This document shows, in pieces, positions 24,894 to 33,884 of a stretch of DNA of 64,000 nt; the first letter of the stretch is position 1, and each line of letters starts with the position of its first letter. Source of the stretch: Firmicutes bacterium UBA5201 (lineage in GTDB: Bacteria > Bacillota > Clostridia > Peptostreptococcales > Acidaminobacteraceae); the NCBI GenBank assembly GCA_002412775.1, contig DHVT01000028.1, positions 12,747 to 76,746 of the forward strand, in the 5' to 3' direction. Below the pieces are notes generated by a model that was not told where the DNA came from, did no database searches, and saw only the letters and a program-made list of their open reading frames with translations. Both the position numbers and the translations under genes were made by a program.

Positions 24894-27728
24894 TTATTCC
24901 AGGTTATTACCATAATAACCATTTAAAGCGCGGTTTTCAAGTTTTTCTAACAAATCTATAGTTTCGGGAGTATGCATCTGATTGGCATGGGCTTTCGCCA
25001 TCTGAATAAGTTTCCAACCTTCCGCATCATTGCCCGTTTCTATTTCGATGATACCCAAATATCCCTCCGCCTCACTCCTTCTCCAAAGAGAATCGAGCGC
25101 ATCGTAATATTTGAGGGCTTCCTTGAAGTAATTTTTCGCATCCTCCAGCATGCCTAGTCCATACGCGATGATGCCCGCATTGGTGTTGAATACTGAGCTG
25201 CCTCTTAAAATATTGTAGCGGTTGCATAGGCCGATGGCCTCCTTCACAAATCCAAGCGCCAATTCAAAAGAATATTCCTTCCTATAAGTCTCGGATATGT
25301 AATTGTATGCCGCTGCGATATTGAGCACGTAACGGTGTTCCTTGTCCATGAGTTTGAATTTTTCAATGGAACTGAAGAAATAGGTCCTCGCTTTTTCGTA
25401 TTCGCCGGCCATCAATTTTTCTATGCCTTTGAAACGCTCCATCATGGCATCGTGCTTCTCGCTTTTTTTAAGCGCACACATCTGAGTGATCAGGGCCCCC
25501 ATGTCGGAAATGCGTTCCGTCTGGATGGCGTAATACATCTTTTGCACGTATGCTTTGAAGAGCAGTTCCTCGTCCCCCATCTGCCTGCAAAGTCCGATCA
25601 GTTCCTCCAGCGCGATAAGCCCCGGTTCGTAACTCCCTTGCCGGATCAGATATCTTGATTTCATGTGCAGGAACTTCATTCTAAGGTCCGTCACATCTTC
25701 ATACTCCGCATGTCTGAAAAGCTCTTCGAGCAGTTCGAAATAATGCTCGGGGGTCTTTTCCAGACTGATTTCTCCCACGGATACGAGTTCGGGATACAGT
25801 TCGTGGCTGAAATCGAAGTAGGTCTTCAGATATGAGATGGTATAGTGCAGCTGTTTCTTGTAATTTTTGGCACATTCATAATGGTAAATCAATTTTTGAT
25901 AGATCAAAACATCTCTCGAGTCGTTTCTGATTTGTCGTTCCAGCAGTTCGGCGATTCTGTTGTGCAAAATGCGCCGTGTGACCAGAGCGGTCTTTTCGTA
26001 GACATGTTCCCTCAGTTTGTTGTGTGTGAAGCTGATCTTCAGCCCAGATTCAGTTTCGTCTTCCACAATGAAATCCTTGGATCTCAGCTCATCTATGGTT
26101 TCAAGCAACTGTGCCGAAGATTTGGAATAGAGATCCAACAGCATTTGAAAATCGATGGCATCGAAAAACATCGCTATGATGCCCAGCACCTTGAGTCCGT
26201 CTGCCGACAGTTCACCGAGGCGCGCGTCCAACAGATTCTTCAGACGCATGAGCGCACTGGAATCGTTTCGATGGAACAACCCCGTGTACTCCTGTATGAA
26301 GAACGCATTGCCTTCTGAGGACTCGAATATTTTTTCTTTCTGAGCGACCGAGAGGGCTCCTTTAGCGATGTGATCGACAAATTCATAGGTTTCTTCTTTT
26401 GAAAAACGATCCAGCGAGACCGACAATAGGAGACCATATTTCTCGAGTTGATGGACAAAGCGCTCGAGTGCATCTGATGGATTCTTTCTACGAGTTCCCA
26501 TCACCACGACATGATCCACATGAAGCAGGACAGCGAGCAAAAGATTCAGGCTCGATTCGTCCATCCACTGCAAATCGTCAAACACTATGATGAAGCGTTC
26601 TCTCTCCGAGAGGTCTCCAATCAATTTGCACACCACTTTCTCAAGATAATCGGACCTGATCATCTCCAAATTCTCTATATGGGGCGAAATTCCAAATGGC
26701 ATCACTCCAGGAAAAACCTTGGACATGAGCTCCAGGACGCCTGATGGCAAATCGAGTTTGTAATGCCTGTAACGCTCCACCAATCTACAAATGATGTCAT
26801 TCCAAGCTTTGTAGGCGAAGAGTTCCTCCGCCATATAACAATTGGTCCTGTAGACCATGAGCTGGGAATCCACTTTTAGGAGGGCCTCATTCAAAAGTTT
26901 GGTCTTTCCTATTCCAGCTTCCCCTTCAATGATGATCGCCCGATTCTTCAGATCCCGGCCAAATGCATTAAGTGCTTTTGTTATAGAAGCAAGTTCCCCC
27001 ACTCTTCCGTATAGGCCATCGACATCCTGCTCGTCCTCGGTACGGATCTGGATCAATTTATAATACAGTTCTCGGGTCAATCGATCCGGTGAGATGCCCA
27101 TCTCATCTTCGAGCAAGGCCTTCAAACTGCAGTAAGTCTCGACGATTTGTTTGTAATTTTGCTTCAAATGATAAATTTCCATGAGATGCCGCACAACAGT
27201 TTCGTCAAACGCATCTATTTTTCTCATGATCAAAGCGATCTGAAGCGCATTTTCAAGGTCACCGGTCTCAATCAAGTTCTGAACGGTCTTCTCACCGACA
27301 ATGCGATGCCTGTGATTCAGACTCTGCTCCACTTCAATACGCCAATTTTCAAAGTACTCGGCATCCTTGACGGCAAAATCCCTTAAAAAATGTCCCTGAT
27401 AGCGCTTAAGAAAATCAAGCTCTCCACAATCCACATCCAGCTTGAACTCAAGCTCAGGATTGGTGATGATGACACTTTTCCCTAGACTGACAAAAAGTTC
27501 GACACCGAGATCCTTCTTGATTCTATACAGACTGTTCCTCAAATTCTTCTTGGCCGTTTGAGGTTCGACATCACTCCAGATCAAGCGGACGAGTTCTTCC
27601 CTGGTCACTCTTTTCTGATAGACGATGTAATAAAGCATCGCTTCGCTTCTTTTAAGCGAAACCGTGGCTATATCTCCATCTATATTGATTTGAGGTTTTC
27701 CGAAAAATTTCATTTCAATCCGCGTCAT
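24894..27728 (-). CDS. SARP/BTAD-type transcriptional regulator with AAA ATPase and TPR domains
   Basis: A large regulator, about 944 residues. Residues 1-95 are an OmpR-like winged helix (NLRNSLYRIKKDLGV). Residues about 100-235 form the BTAD helical-repeat domain. A STAND/AAA ATPase follows (GEAGIGKTKLL; FIIVFDDLQWMDESS). The C-terminal third is TPR-like. Such proteins act as ATP-dependent switches integrating an unknown signal. It sits between hutU and fhs on the same strand, 61 bp after hutU. The ATG at 27728 is preferred over an upstream TTG. Control of histidine or one-carbon genes is inference. Confidence 0.87.
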   Translation of the reverse strand: MTRIEMKFFGKPQINIDGDIATVSLKRSEAMLYYIVYQKRVTREELVRLIWSDVEPQTAKKNLRNSLYRIKKDLGVELFVSLGKSVIITNPELEFKLDVDCGELDFLKRYQGHFLRDFAVKDAEYFENWRIEVEQSLNHRHRIVGEKTVQNLIETGDLENALQIALIMRKIDAFDETVVRHLMEIYHLKQNYKQIVETYCSLKALLEDEMGISPDRLTRELYYKLIQIRTEDEQDVDGLYGRVGELASITKALNAFGRDLKNRAIIIEGEAGIGKTKLLNEALLKVDSQLMVYRTNCYMAEELFAYKAWNDIICRLVERYRHYKLDLPSGVLELMSKVFPGVMPFGISPHIENLEMIRSDYLEKVVCKLIGDLSERERFIIVFDDLQWMDESSLNLLLAVLLHVDHVVVMGTRRKNPSDALERFVHQLEKYGLLLSVSLDRFSKEETYEFVDHIAKGALSVAQKEKIFESSEGNAFFIQEYTGLFHRNDSSALMRLKNLLDARLGELSADGLKVLGIIAMFFDAIDFQMLLDLYSKSSAQLLETIDELRSKDFIVEDETESGLKISFTHNKLREHVYEKTALVTRRILHNRIAELLERQIRNDSRDVLIYQKLIYHYECAKNYKKQLHYTISYLKTYFDFSHELYPELVSVGEISLEKTPEHYFELLEELFRHAEYEDVTDLRMKFLHMKSRYLIRQGSYEPGLIALEELIGLCRQMGDEELLFKAYVQKMYYAIQTERISDMGALITQMCALKKSEKHDAMMERFKGIEKLMAGEYEKARTYFFSSIEKFKLMDKEHRYVLNIAAAYNYISETYRKEYSFELALGFVKEAIGLCNRYNILRGSSVFNTNAGIIAYGLGMLEDAKNYFKEALKYYDALDSLWRRSEAEGYLGIIEIETGNDAEGWKLIQMAKAHANQMHTPETIDLLEKLENRALNGYYGNNLE

Positions 27729-27789
27729 GAGCGATACCTTCTTCAATATTTATTAAAAGCTGCTGACGAATCATCAGCAGCTTTGTTAA

Positions 27790-29823
27790 TTATTTCCCAA
27801 TCATTTTTGCTACGAGTGCTTTAACCATATTTTCGTCAGCCAAATATGGAAGTGTAATGGAGTCGTTTGGTCTGAGGTCATTGTACGCCATTGTCGTTTC
27901 TATGGCGTGGTCATTACGTGCCCACGCACGTCTTGCGACACCGCCCATAACATCCCATGGCATTGAATTTCTGAGGATCTCATCCACTCTTTCACTGCCG
28001 TCAAGTACCATACCGAAGCCTCCATTGATGGATTTTCCGATTCCGACGCCGCCACCGTTATGCAGTGCGATCATGCTCATGCCTCTTGCGGCGTTGCCTG
28101 CGAATATATGGGTGGCCATTTCAGCCATGATGTTCGATCCGTCTTTGATGTTGGAAGTTTCCCTGAATGGAGAATCCGTTCCGCCGGTATCATGATGGTC
28201 TCTACCGAGCATGATCGGACCGACTTCGCCGTTTCTGACCATCTCATTGAATTTGAGCGCTATCTTGAGTCGACCAAGTGCGTCCTGATAAAGGATTCGC
28301 GCCTGTGTTCCGACGACCAATTTGTTCTTTTTCGCATCTCTGATCCAGACCCAGTTGTCTCTGTCCTGGAAACGTCTCTCCGGATCGATGCACGCCATGG
28401 CGGCCATGTCCGTCTTGTCGAGATCCGATTCTTTTCCCGTAAGGCATACCCATCTGAACGGGCCATAGCCATAGTCGAAAAGCACAGGTCCCATGATATC
28501 TTCCACGTAGGATGGCCAAATGAAACCATCGAGTTCATTTTTGCCGTTTGCACAAATTTCACTCACGCCGGCATCAAAGATCGCCTTCATGAAACTGTTG
28601 CCGTAATCGAAGAAATAAACGCCTTTTGACACGAGGGTCTTGATTGCCGCAAAATGTCTGACGAGCGTCTCGTCCACGAGTTCAACAAACTTCTTTTTAT
28701 TGTTCGAAAGCAGTTCAGTGCGCTCCTCGAATGTGATTCCCGCAGGGCAGTAACCGCCATCGTAGGCATTGTGGCATGAAGTCTGATCGGACAAAAGATC
28801 GATATGGACATCATTTTCCACCGCATATTCGAGAAGGTCCACGATGTTGCCGTGATATGCGATGGCTATCGCACGGCCTTCTGCCTGATATTGCTTTGCT
28901 TTATTGAAAGTATCTTCTGGTGTTTCAAGGACTTCAGACACCCATCCTTGTGAATGGCGTGTCTCGATTCTTGAAGCGTCCACTTCTGCGATGATGCCGA
29001 CACCACCTGCGATTTCGCAAGCTTTTCCTTGCGCGCCGCTCATGCCGCCAAGGCCGGAAGTAACGAAAAGTTTTCCTTTTAGATCTTCTCTTTCTGGGAT
29101 GCCGAGCTTGTCTCTACCGGCATTGAGGAGTGTGGAGTAAGTACCGTGAACAATGCCCTGTGGACCGATATACATCCAACCACCGGCTGTCATTTGTCCG
29201 TAAGATGCCACGCCAAGTGCCGCTGCGCGGTTGAAGTTGTCGGCGTCATCAAACATGCCGATCATGAGTCCATTGGTGATGATGACTCTCGGAGCCGAGT
29301 TCTGGGATGCGAACAGTCCAAGCGGATGTCCGGACTGCACCACAAGTGTTTGCGTGTCGTTCATGACTTCCAGGTAACGCTTGATCAAATGATACTGCAT
29401 CCAGTTCTGGCACACCGCTCCGGTCTCACCATATGTGATGAGTTCGTAAGGGTACAGCGCAATCGCAAAGTCGAGGTTGTTGTCGATCATCACTTGGATC
29501 GACCTTCCTTCAACCGTTTTTCCTTTATAGTCTTCAACAGATTTTCCTGCGATATTGCCTACTGGTCTGAAGCGGTATCCGTAGATTCTGCCTTTGGTCA
29601 AGAGCTCTTCCAGAAACTCGGGGGCGAGTGTCTCATGCCATTTCTCCGGTACATATCTCAGCGCATTTTTCAGCGCGAGTTCGATCTCGCCTTGGTTGAG
29701 TGTCAATTCGCGTTTTGGGGCTCTACGAATGCCTTTTTCAAATTCCGGATATTCCGGCAACACATCAAACAAATCTTCGAGTTTGACTTTCATGGATTTT
29801 TCGATTGCATTATTGTTCATCAT
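27790..29823 (-). CDS. hutU: Urocanate hydratase (urocanase)
   Basis: Second step of histidine degradation: urocanate to imidazolonepropionate, using NAD as electrophile. 677 residues, matching the longer clostridial/Bacteroidetes form rather than the 550-570 residue form. The NAD-binding loop is TSGLGGMSGAQGKA. GYGPFRWVCLTGKESD and HHDTGGTDSPFRETS are typical. GGAGGG lies 8 nt before the first ATG. hutH, hutI and formiminoglutamate genes are absent from the window, so histidine catabolism is split, or this is a stand-alone copy. A PucR-type regulator lies directly upstream. Confidence 0.95.
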   Translation of the reverse strand: MMNNNAIEKSMKVKLEDLFDVLPEYPEFEKGIRRAPKRELTLNQGEIELALKNALRYVPEKWHETLAPEFLEELLTKGRIYGYRFRPVGNIAGKSVEDYKGKTVEGRSIQVMIDNNLDFAIALYPYELITYGETGAVCQNWMQYHLIKRYLEVMNDTQTLVVQSGHPLGLFASQNSAPRVIITNGLMIGMFDDADNFNRAAALGVASYGQMTAGGWMYIGPQGIVHGTYSTLLNAGRDKLGIPEREDLKGKLFVTSGLGGMSGAQGKACEIAGGVGIIAEVDASRIETRHSQGWVSEVLETPEDTFNKAKQYQAEGRAIAIAYHGNIVDLLEYAVENDVHIDLLSDQTSCHNAYDGGYCPAGITFEERTELLSNNKKKFVELVDETLVRHFAAIKTLVSKGVYFFDYGNSFMKAIFDAGVSEICANGKNELDGFIWPSYVEDIMGPVLFDYGYGPFRWVCLTGKESDLDKTDMAAMACIDPERRFQDRDNWVWIRDAKKNKLVVGTQARILYQDALGRLKIALKFNEMVRNGEVGPIMLGRDHHDTGGTDSPFRETSNIKDGSNIMAEMATHIFAGNAARGMSMIALHNGGGVGIGKSINGGFGMVLDGSERVDEILRNSMPWDVMGGVARRAWARNDHAIETTMAYNDLRPNDSITLPYLADENMVKALVAKMIGK

Positions 29824-29875
29824 TATAATATCCCTCCACTTACATAAAACGTTTAATAGAATTATATTACTCGTG

Positions 29876-29903
29876 CGTCTATTTTTTGTCGACAGAATAG
29901 ACG
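29876..29903. promoter_or_regulatory. Inverted repeat between pucR and hutU, candidate operator
   Basis: CGTCTATT (29876-29883) and AATAGACG (29896-29903), centred 66 bp upstream of the hutU ATG. It could be an activator site or a weak hairpin; no T tail on the pucR-sense strand. Confidence 0.35.
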
Positions 29904-31535
29904 TTACATTCTAAAAATTTTATGAACTTTGAGTGCCGTCTGAATCGCATAGCGGTCTTCTTCTTTTTCGAGGTCTTTCTTGATGATCTCTTGTATTCTT
30001 CCGAGGCGGTAAAGGATTGTGTTGTAGTGTGTGAACAGCATCTCGGACATTTTTTTGAGGTTGCCGTTGCATTTGTAATACACTTGCAGCGTCTTGATGA
30101 GTTCGGTGTCCTTCCGTGCGTCGTATACCATCAACGGCTCGAGGATCTCATTGAAAAATATCTCAAGCTCATTCTTGATGCCGCTGTTGGACAGCACTTT
30201 GTAGATACCCATTTCTTCAAAGAAAACAACATCTTCCTCGAGGTAACCCATTGCACCTTCAAGGGCTTTGGAAGCATCGAGCAGACTTCTGTGCACGTGG
30301 TTGAGTCCTTTGCAGATTCGCCCGACGCCCATTTTGGTCTGGTGCTTTTTCATTTTTGTCTTGAGTATGTCGTAGATGTATTTTGAGTAGCGCTTGACGA
30401 CCGGTCCGCCTTCGCCCTCTTTCAGCATGACGAGGATGAAAATACTGTCGCTTTTGTTGAGGATCAGATAGGACCTGCCCATGTCTTTGCAGATGAGCTC
30501 GGCGAGATAGGCGGCTTTGAGCGCCTTTTCCGATTCATCGACTCCGCCTCGGGTGGAAATGCTGATGTTGAGCATCACGTAGTTCGCATTTTCTGAGAAT
30601 CTGAAGTTGGATGAGCGTTCCACTGCTTTCATGCGTCTTTGCTCATCGAGTGAAATCAAATCGTCGAAAAACTCGATCTTGTATTTGTTCTCCACTTCCT
30701 GGACAGAGATCTTCTTCAGGAACTCGAGCGCAATGATATTGGATGCGGCCTCGAGGCCTAGTTTGTCGTAATTGGATATGGATTGGTCTTTTCCATAGGT
30801 GACGATGTGGCCGTACACCTGGTTTTTGACGAAGATCGGAATGATGAGACGCTCGATTTCCCTATCTTTGAACATGATCTTGTCCCAAATGAGTTTTGAG
30901 TTTTTTCCATCCAATTGAATGCTTTCAATATTTTCATACAAAAGCGCATAATCGTTCTCAAATTCATTTTTGATGAAAAACGTATCTTCAAAATAGTAGT
31001 CCCTGATGAAAACAGGTGAAGATATGGTTTTGTGGATGCTTTTCAGGACATCCTCAATATTGCCGCCTTCGACAACAACATTCATCGTATCTTTATGTAA
31101 TGTTTCCACGCGCTGCAGGACATTGGTTTGTTTGCGGAACATCAGGTTGTAGACCACTGAGAAGATCTCAGTGAATGAGACGTCATAATTGAGGTCAAGC
31201 AGTGCGAGTCCCCTTTCGTTGCATACCTCTATCACTTCAGGCATCATGGCGTCAAGATATGGTGTGACTTTTATGAATACCGCTGAAACTTTTTTGGATG
31301 TCAGCGCCTTGAAGAATTCTATTTGATCTTGAAGCGTCAACTTCTCGAACATTTGTCCGGTGGTCAAAACAATTTGACCGTCCTGTTCAATCCAATTGAT
31401 GATTTCACGGTCAAGCATGACATTGACAGATGTGATTTGCTGTTCAATCAAATCTTCTCTGGTCAATAATTTCGATGATTGAAACAACTGTAGCGCCAAT
31501 ACCTCATCCAAAAAAACACTCGATTCGTTTTTCAA
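29904..31535 (-). CDS. PucR/CdaR-family transcriptional regulator
   Basis: 543 residues. The N-terminal PucR-like domain (about 1-130) includes KVSAVFIKVTPYLDAMMPEV. A GAF-like or GGDEF-like middle follows, and a C-terminal HTH_30 domain (CNGNLKKMSEMLFTHYNTILYRLGRI). Relatives activate purine, sugar-diacid or amino-acid catabolic genes. hutU starts 81 bp downstream on the same strand, making histidine or urocanate response plausible. The start is TTG with AGGGGG 8 nt before it; the next in-frame ATG would truncate the N-terminal domain. Confidence 0.85.
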   Translation of the reverse strand: MKNESSVFLDEVLALQLFQSSKLLTREDLIEQQITSVNVMLDREIINWIEQDGQIVLTTGQMFEKLTLQDQIEFFKALTSKKVSAVFIKVTPYLDAMMPEVIEVCNERGLALLDLNYDVSFTEIFSVVYNLMFRKQTNVLQRVETLHKDTMNVVVEGGNIEDVLKSIHKTISSPVFIRDYYFEDTFFIKNEFENDYALLYENIESIQLDGKNSKLIWDKIMFKDREIERLIIPIFVKNQVYGHIVTYGKDQSISNYDKLGLEAASNIIALEFLKKISVQEVENKYKIEFFDDLISLDEQRRMKAVERSSNFRFSENANYVMLNISISTRGGVDESEKALKAAYLAELICKDMGRSYLILNKSDSIFILVMLKEGEGGPVVKRYSKYIYDILKTKMKKHQTKMGVGRICKGLNHVHRSLLDASKALEGAMGYLEEDVVFFEEMGIYKVLSNSGIKNELEIFFNEILEPLMVYDARKDTELIKTLQVYYKCNGNLKKMSEMLFTHYNTILYRLGRIQEIIKKDLEKEEDRYAIQTALKVHKIFRM

Positions 31536-31747
31536 AGATTTATCCCCCTGTTTATTACTTATTAATAATACAATTATATCAAATCAACCGTTTTCTACAA
31601 CTTATTATTTTTTCGTTGTGCTTTATAGACAATAGCGATATTTCAGCTTTGCTGAAATATCGGGCGACGTGGTGTTTGCTCGCAAACACAGGAGCCTATG
31701 TAAATGTGGTTCTCCAAGTTGATTTGGACAATTGTTTACAAAACTAA

Positions 31748-31777
31748 AATCCCCTGGAGATGAATCTCCGGGGGATT
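31748..31777 (-). terminator. gdhA terminator
   Basis: AATCCCC..GGAGA-tgaa-TCTCC..GGGGATT, one mismatched pair, then a short T-rich tail on the minus strand. Confidence 0.7.
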
Positions 31778-31784
31778 TGTGTAT

Positions 31785-31816
31785 CGATTGGGGACAGGTC
31801 CAAAATGGTACCTGTG
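31785..31816 (+). repeat. REP-like palindromic repeat, copy 1
   Basis: CGATTGGGGACAGGTCC, AAAATGGTAC and CCTGTG; first of ten copies in the window. It lies 22 bp beyond the gdhA stop. Confidence 0.85.
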
Positions 31817-31837
31817 ATCCATTTGATTATTTAATGA

Positions 31838-33178
31838 TTAGTAGTTACCTTGGGCAAGCATTGCTTCAGCAACTTTTTTGAAACCAGCGATGTTGGCGCC
31901 AGCAACCAAGTTGTATCCGAAACCGTACTCTTGTGAAGCAGTTGAAGCATTATCATGAATAGTCTTCATGATTTGTTGTAACTTCGCATCAACTTCTTCT
32001 GCAGTCCAAGAATAACGCATAGAGTTTTGGCTCATTTCAAGTGCTGAAGTAGCAACGCCACCAGCATTTGCAGCTTTAGCAGGACCAACGATCACGCCTT
32101 TTTCCATCAAGAACTCGAGCGCTTCGTTTGTACATGGCATATTTGCAGCTTCACAAACATATTTAACGCCATTGTTTACGATTTGCTCTGCGTGCTCTAT
32201 TCTGATTTCATTTTGAGTTGCACATGGAATCATGATGTCAGCTTTAACGCCCCAAGGTCTTTCGCCTGGGAAGAATTTAGCGCCGAATTTCTCAGCGTAA
32301 GGAGCAACGATGTCTTTTCCGCTTGATCTGAGTTGAAGTAAGAAATCAATTTTTTCACCAGCAACGCCAGCTTCGTCAAGAACGTATCCGTCCGGACCTG
32401 AAATTGTGATGACTTTTCCACCGAGTTCTGTAACTTTGATTGCAGTACCCCATGTTACGTTACCAAATCCAGAAAGTGCAACTGTTTTGCCTTCGAAAGT
32501 CTCGCCTTGTGCTTTGAGCATTTCTCTGATGAAGTATGTTACACCGAAGCCAGTAGCTTCAGGTCTGATCAAAGAACCACCGTAAGATAAACCTTTTCCA
32601 GTGAATACGCCATTTTCGAAAGCGCCTTTGATTCTTCTGTATTGTCCGTACATGTAGCCGATTTCTCTTCCGCCAACTCCGATGTCGCCAGCAGGAACGT
32701 CTACGTCTGGACCGATGTGTCTATATAATTCTGTCATGAAGCTTTGGCAGAATCTCATTACTTCTGCATCTGACTTACCAGATGCATTGAAGTCCGAGCC
32801 ACCTTTACCGCCACCGATTGGAAGGCCTGTTAAAGAGTTTTTGAAAGTTTGCTCAAATCCTAAAAACTTCATTATGCTGATGTTTACTGATTTGTGGAAA
32901 CGGATGCCACCTTTGTAAGGTCCGATAGCGCCATTGAATTGAACTCTGAATCCTCTGTTGACATTGAGCTTTCCAGCATCGTCAACCCAAGGTACTCTGA
33001 ATATGATTTGTCTTTCAGGTTCTGCCATTCTTGCAAGAATGTTACCTTCGATATACTCTGGATGCTTTTCCAAAACTGGCTCCAAAGATTTGAATACTTC
33101 TTCTACTGCTTGTAAGAATTCTGGCTCATTTGCATTACGGTTCTTAATTTCTTCAAATACCTCTTCAATATACTTCAT
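31838..33178 (-). CDS. gdhA: Glutamate dehydrogenase
   Basis: Interconverts glutamate and 2-oxoglutarate plus ammonia. About 446 residues, the hexameric NADP-type length. The substrate region is GPYKGGIRFH and PIGGGKGGSDF, with catalytic Asp in DVPAGDIGVG. The dinucleotide fold is GFGNVTWGTA. I start at the ATG at 33178 (MKYIEEVF), 9 nt after AAGGAG; an ATG three codons earlier touches the ribosome site. A sigma-A promoter lies 101-129 bp upstream. The gene is divergent from the ferredoxin gene. Confidence 0.96.
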   Translation of the reverse strand: MKYIEEVFEEIKNRNANEPEFLQAVEEVFKSLEPVLEKHPEYIEGNILARMAEPERQIIFRVPWVDDAGKLNVNRGFRVQFNGAIGPYKGGIRFHKSVNISIMKFLGFEQTFKNSLTGLPIGGGKGGSDFNASGKSDAEVMRFCQSFMTELYRHIGPDVDVPAGDIGVGGREIGYMYGQYRRIKGAFENGVFTGKGLSYGGSLIRPEATGFGVTYFIREMLKAQGETFEGKTVALSGFGNVTWGTAIKVTELGGKVITISGPDGYVLDEAGVAGEKIDFLLQLRSSGKDIVAPYAEKFGAKFFPGERPWGVKADIMIPCATQNEIRIEHAEQIVNNGVKYVCEAANMPCTNEALEFLMEKGVIVGPAKAANAGGVATSALEMSQNSMRYSWTAEEVDAKLQQIMKTIHDNASTASQEYGFGYNLVAGANIAGFKKVAEAMLAQGNY

Positions 33179-33278
33179 TTCAAACATCTCCTTTAAAATG
33201 ATTTGAGGTTACCCTCTAGCCGACATGGCAACTTAGCTTAAAGATTGTTAAAAAAATATTAATGTGCCAATCGACTTA

Positions 33279-33307
33279 ATTTTAACATATTCCAACTATA
33301 GTGTAAA
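33279..33307 (-). promoter_or_regulatory. Sigma-A promoter of gdhA
   Basis: TTTACA (33302-33307), 17-nt spacer, TAAAAT (33279-33284), minus strand. Confidence 0.65.
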
Positions 33308-33394
33308 CTATATAAAAGTTTTTATCTATAAACTTTTATCAATAATTAACAAAATTTAACACACCCGGGTGGGCGTTTTCCATCCCGGTAAATT

Positions 33395-33413
33395 AATAAT
33401 GATTATCATTGTA
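33395..33413. promoter_or_regulatory. Fur-box-like operator between gdhA and ferredoxin
   Basis: AATAATGATTATCATTGTA matches the 19-bp Fur consensus at 15 positions and is palindromic at its centre. It lies 36 bp upstream of the ferredoxin -35 element. The 353-bp divergent region otherwise holds only the two promoters. Confidence 0.65.
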
Positions 33414-33449
33414 ATACGGCCGTTTTCGGACTATTTTGTGCCTCTCCTA

Positions 33450-33479
33450 TTGTTTGATAAAACTCTATCATATTATAAT
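33450..33479 (+). promoter_or_regulatory. Candidate promoter of the ferredoxin gene
   Basis: A perfect -10 TATAAT (33474-33479). The best -35 is TTGTTT (33450-33455) with an 18-nt spacer. Confidence 0.55.
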
Positions 33480-33531
33480 GAGTTGAGATTTTAATTAGAA
33501 ATCAAACCCATATTTATAAGGAGGCTATATT

Positions 33532-33696
33532 ATGTACGTAATTAATGATTCTTGTATTTCTTGTGGCGCATGCGAGCCAGAATGTCCAGTAAACGCAATC
33601 ACAGCTGGTGACAGCATTTATGTAGTAAGCGATGCTTGCATCGATTGTGGCGCTTGTGCGAATGTTTGTCCAGTAGACGCTCCACAACCTCAATAA
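33532..33696 (+). CDS. Clostridial-type 2[4Fe-4S] ferredoxin
   Basis: Small electron carrier of 54 residues, low-potential, serving hydrogenase and oxidoreductases in anaerobes. Two CxxCxxCxxxCP clusters: CISCGACEPECP and CIDCGACANVCP. GGAGG lies 8 nt before the ATG. Monocistronic, with its own promoter and terminator. A Fur-box-like site upstream suggests iron control, as seen where flavodoxin replaces ferredoxin under iron limitation (inference). Confidence 0.97.
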   Translation: MYVINDSCISCGACEPECPVNAITAGDSIYVVSDACIDCGACANVCPVDAPQPQ

Positions 33697-33713
33697 GAAA
33701 TTCAGCTAATTCG

Positions 33714-33742
33714 AAAACACCCGATTCGGGTGTTTTTTATTT
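33714..33742 (+). terminator. Ferredoxin terminator
   Basis: AAAACACCCG-att-CGGGTGTTTT perfect 10-bp stem followed by T-rich tail. Confidence 0.92.
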
Positions 33743-33746
33743 TTTG

Positions 33747-33884
33747 GGCTTAGGCTTAGGTTTTGGCTTTAGATTTTGACTTTGAACTTGCCCTTCCTGC
33801 TTTTCCCACTCTTCCTGCCCTCTCTGCCTCTTCCCTGCTCTCCTCATTTACCAATATGGACCTGTCCCCAATCGGTACCTGTGT
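33747..33884 (-). repeat. Composite repeat C: REP-like copy 2 plus purine-rich tail
   Basis: Read on the minus strand: a REP-like head (core at 33858-33874), then a purine-rich stretch, then AAAGTCAAAA and AAAGCCAAAACC. The AAAGTCAAAA / AAAACC tail resembles the centres of composite elements A and B, but no hairpin array is present. The head overlaps the 3' end of the P-loop kinase gene. Confidence 0.6.

Larger units (their letters stand above)
31536..31837. other. 302-bp gene-free region between pucR start and gdhA stop
   Basis: Holds two adjacent perfect hairpins: GATATTTCAGC-ttt-GCTGAAATATC (about 31629-31653) and GTGTTTG-ctcg-CAAACAC (about 31674-31691). The gdhA terminator and a REP-like copy follow. 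No coding sequence recognised. Confidence 0.7.

Noticed and set aside
33747..33790. Telomere-like TTAGGC repeat
   Set aside because: Only about two imperfect units; better explained as the tail of composite element C.
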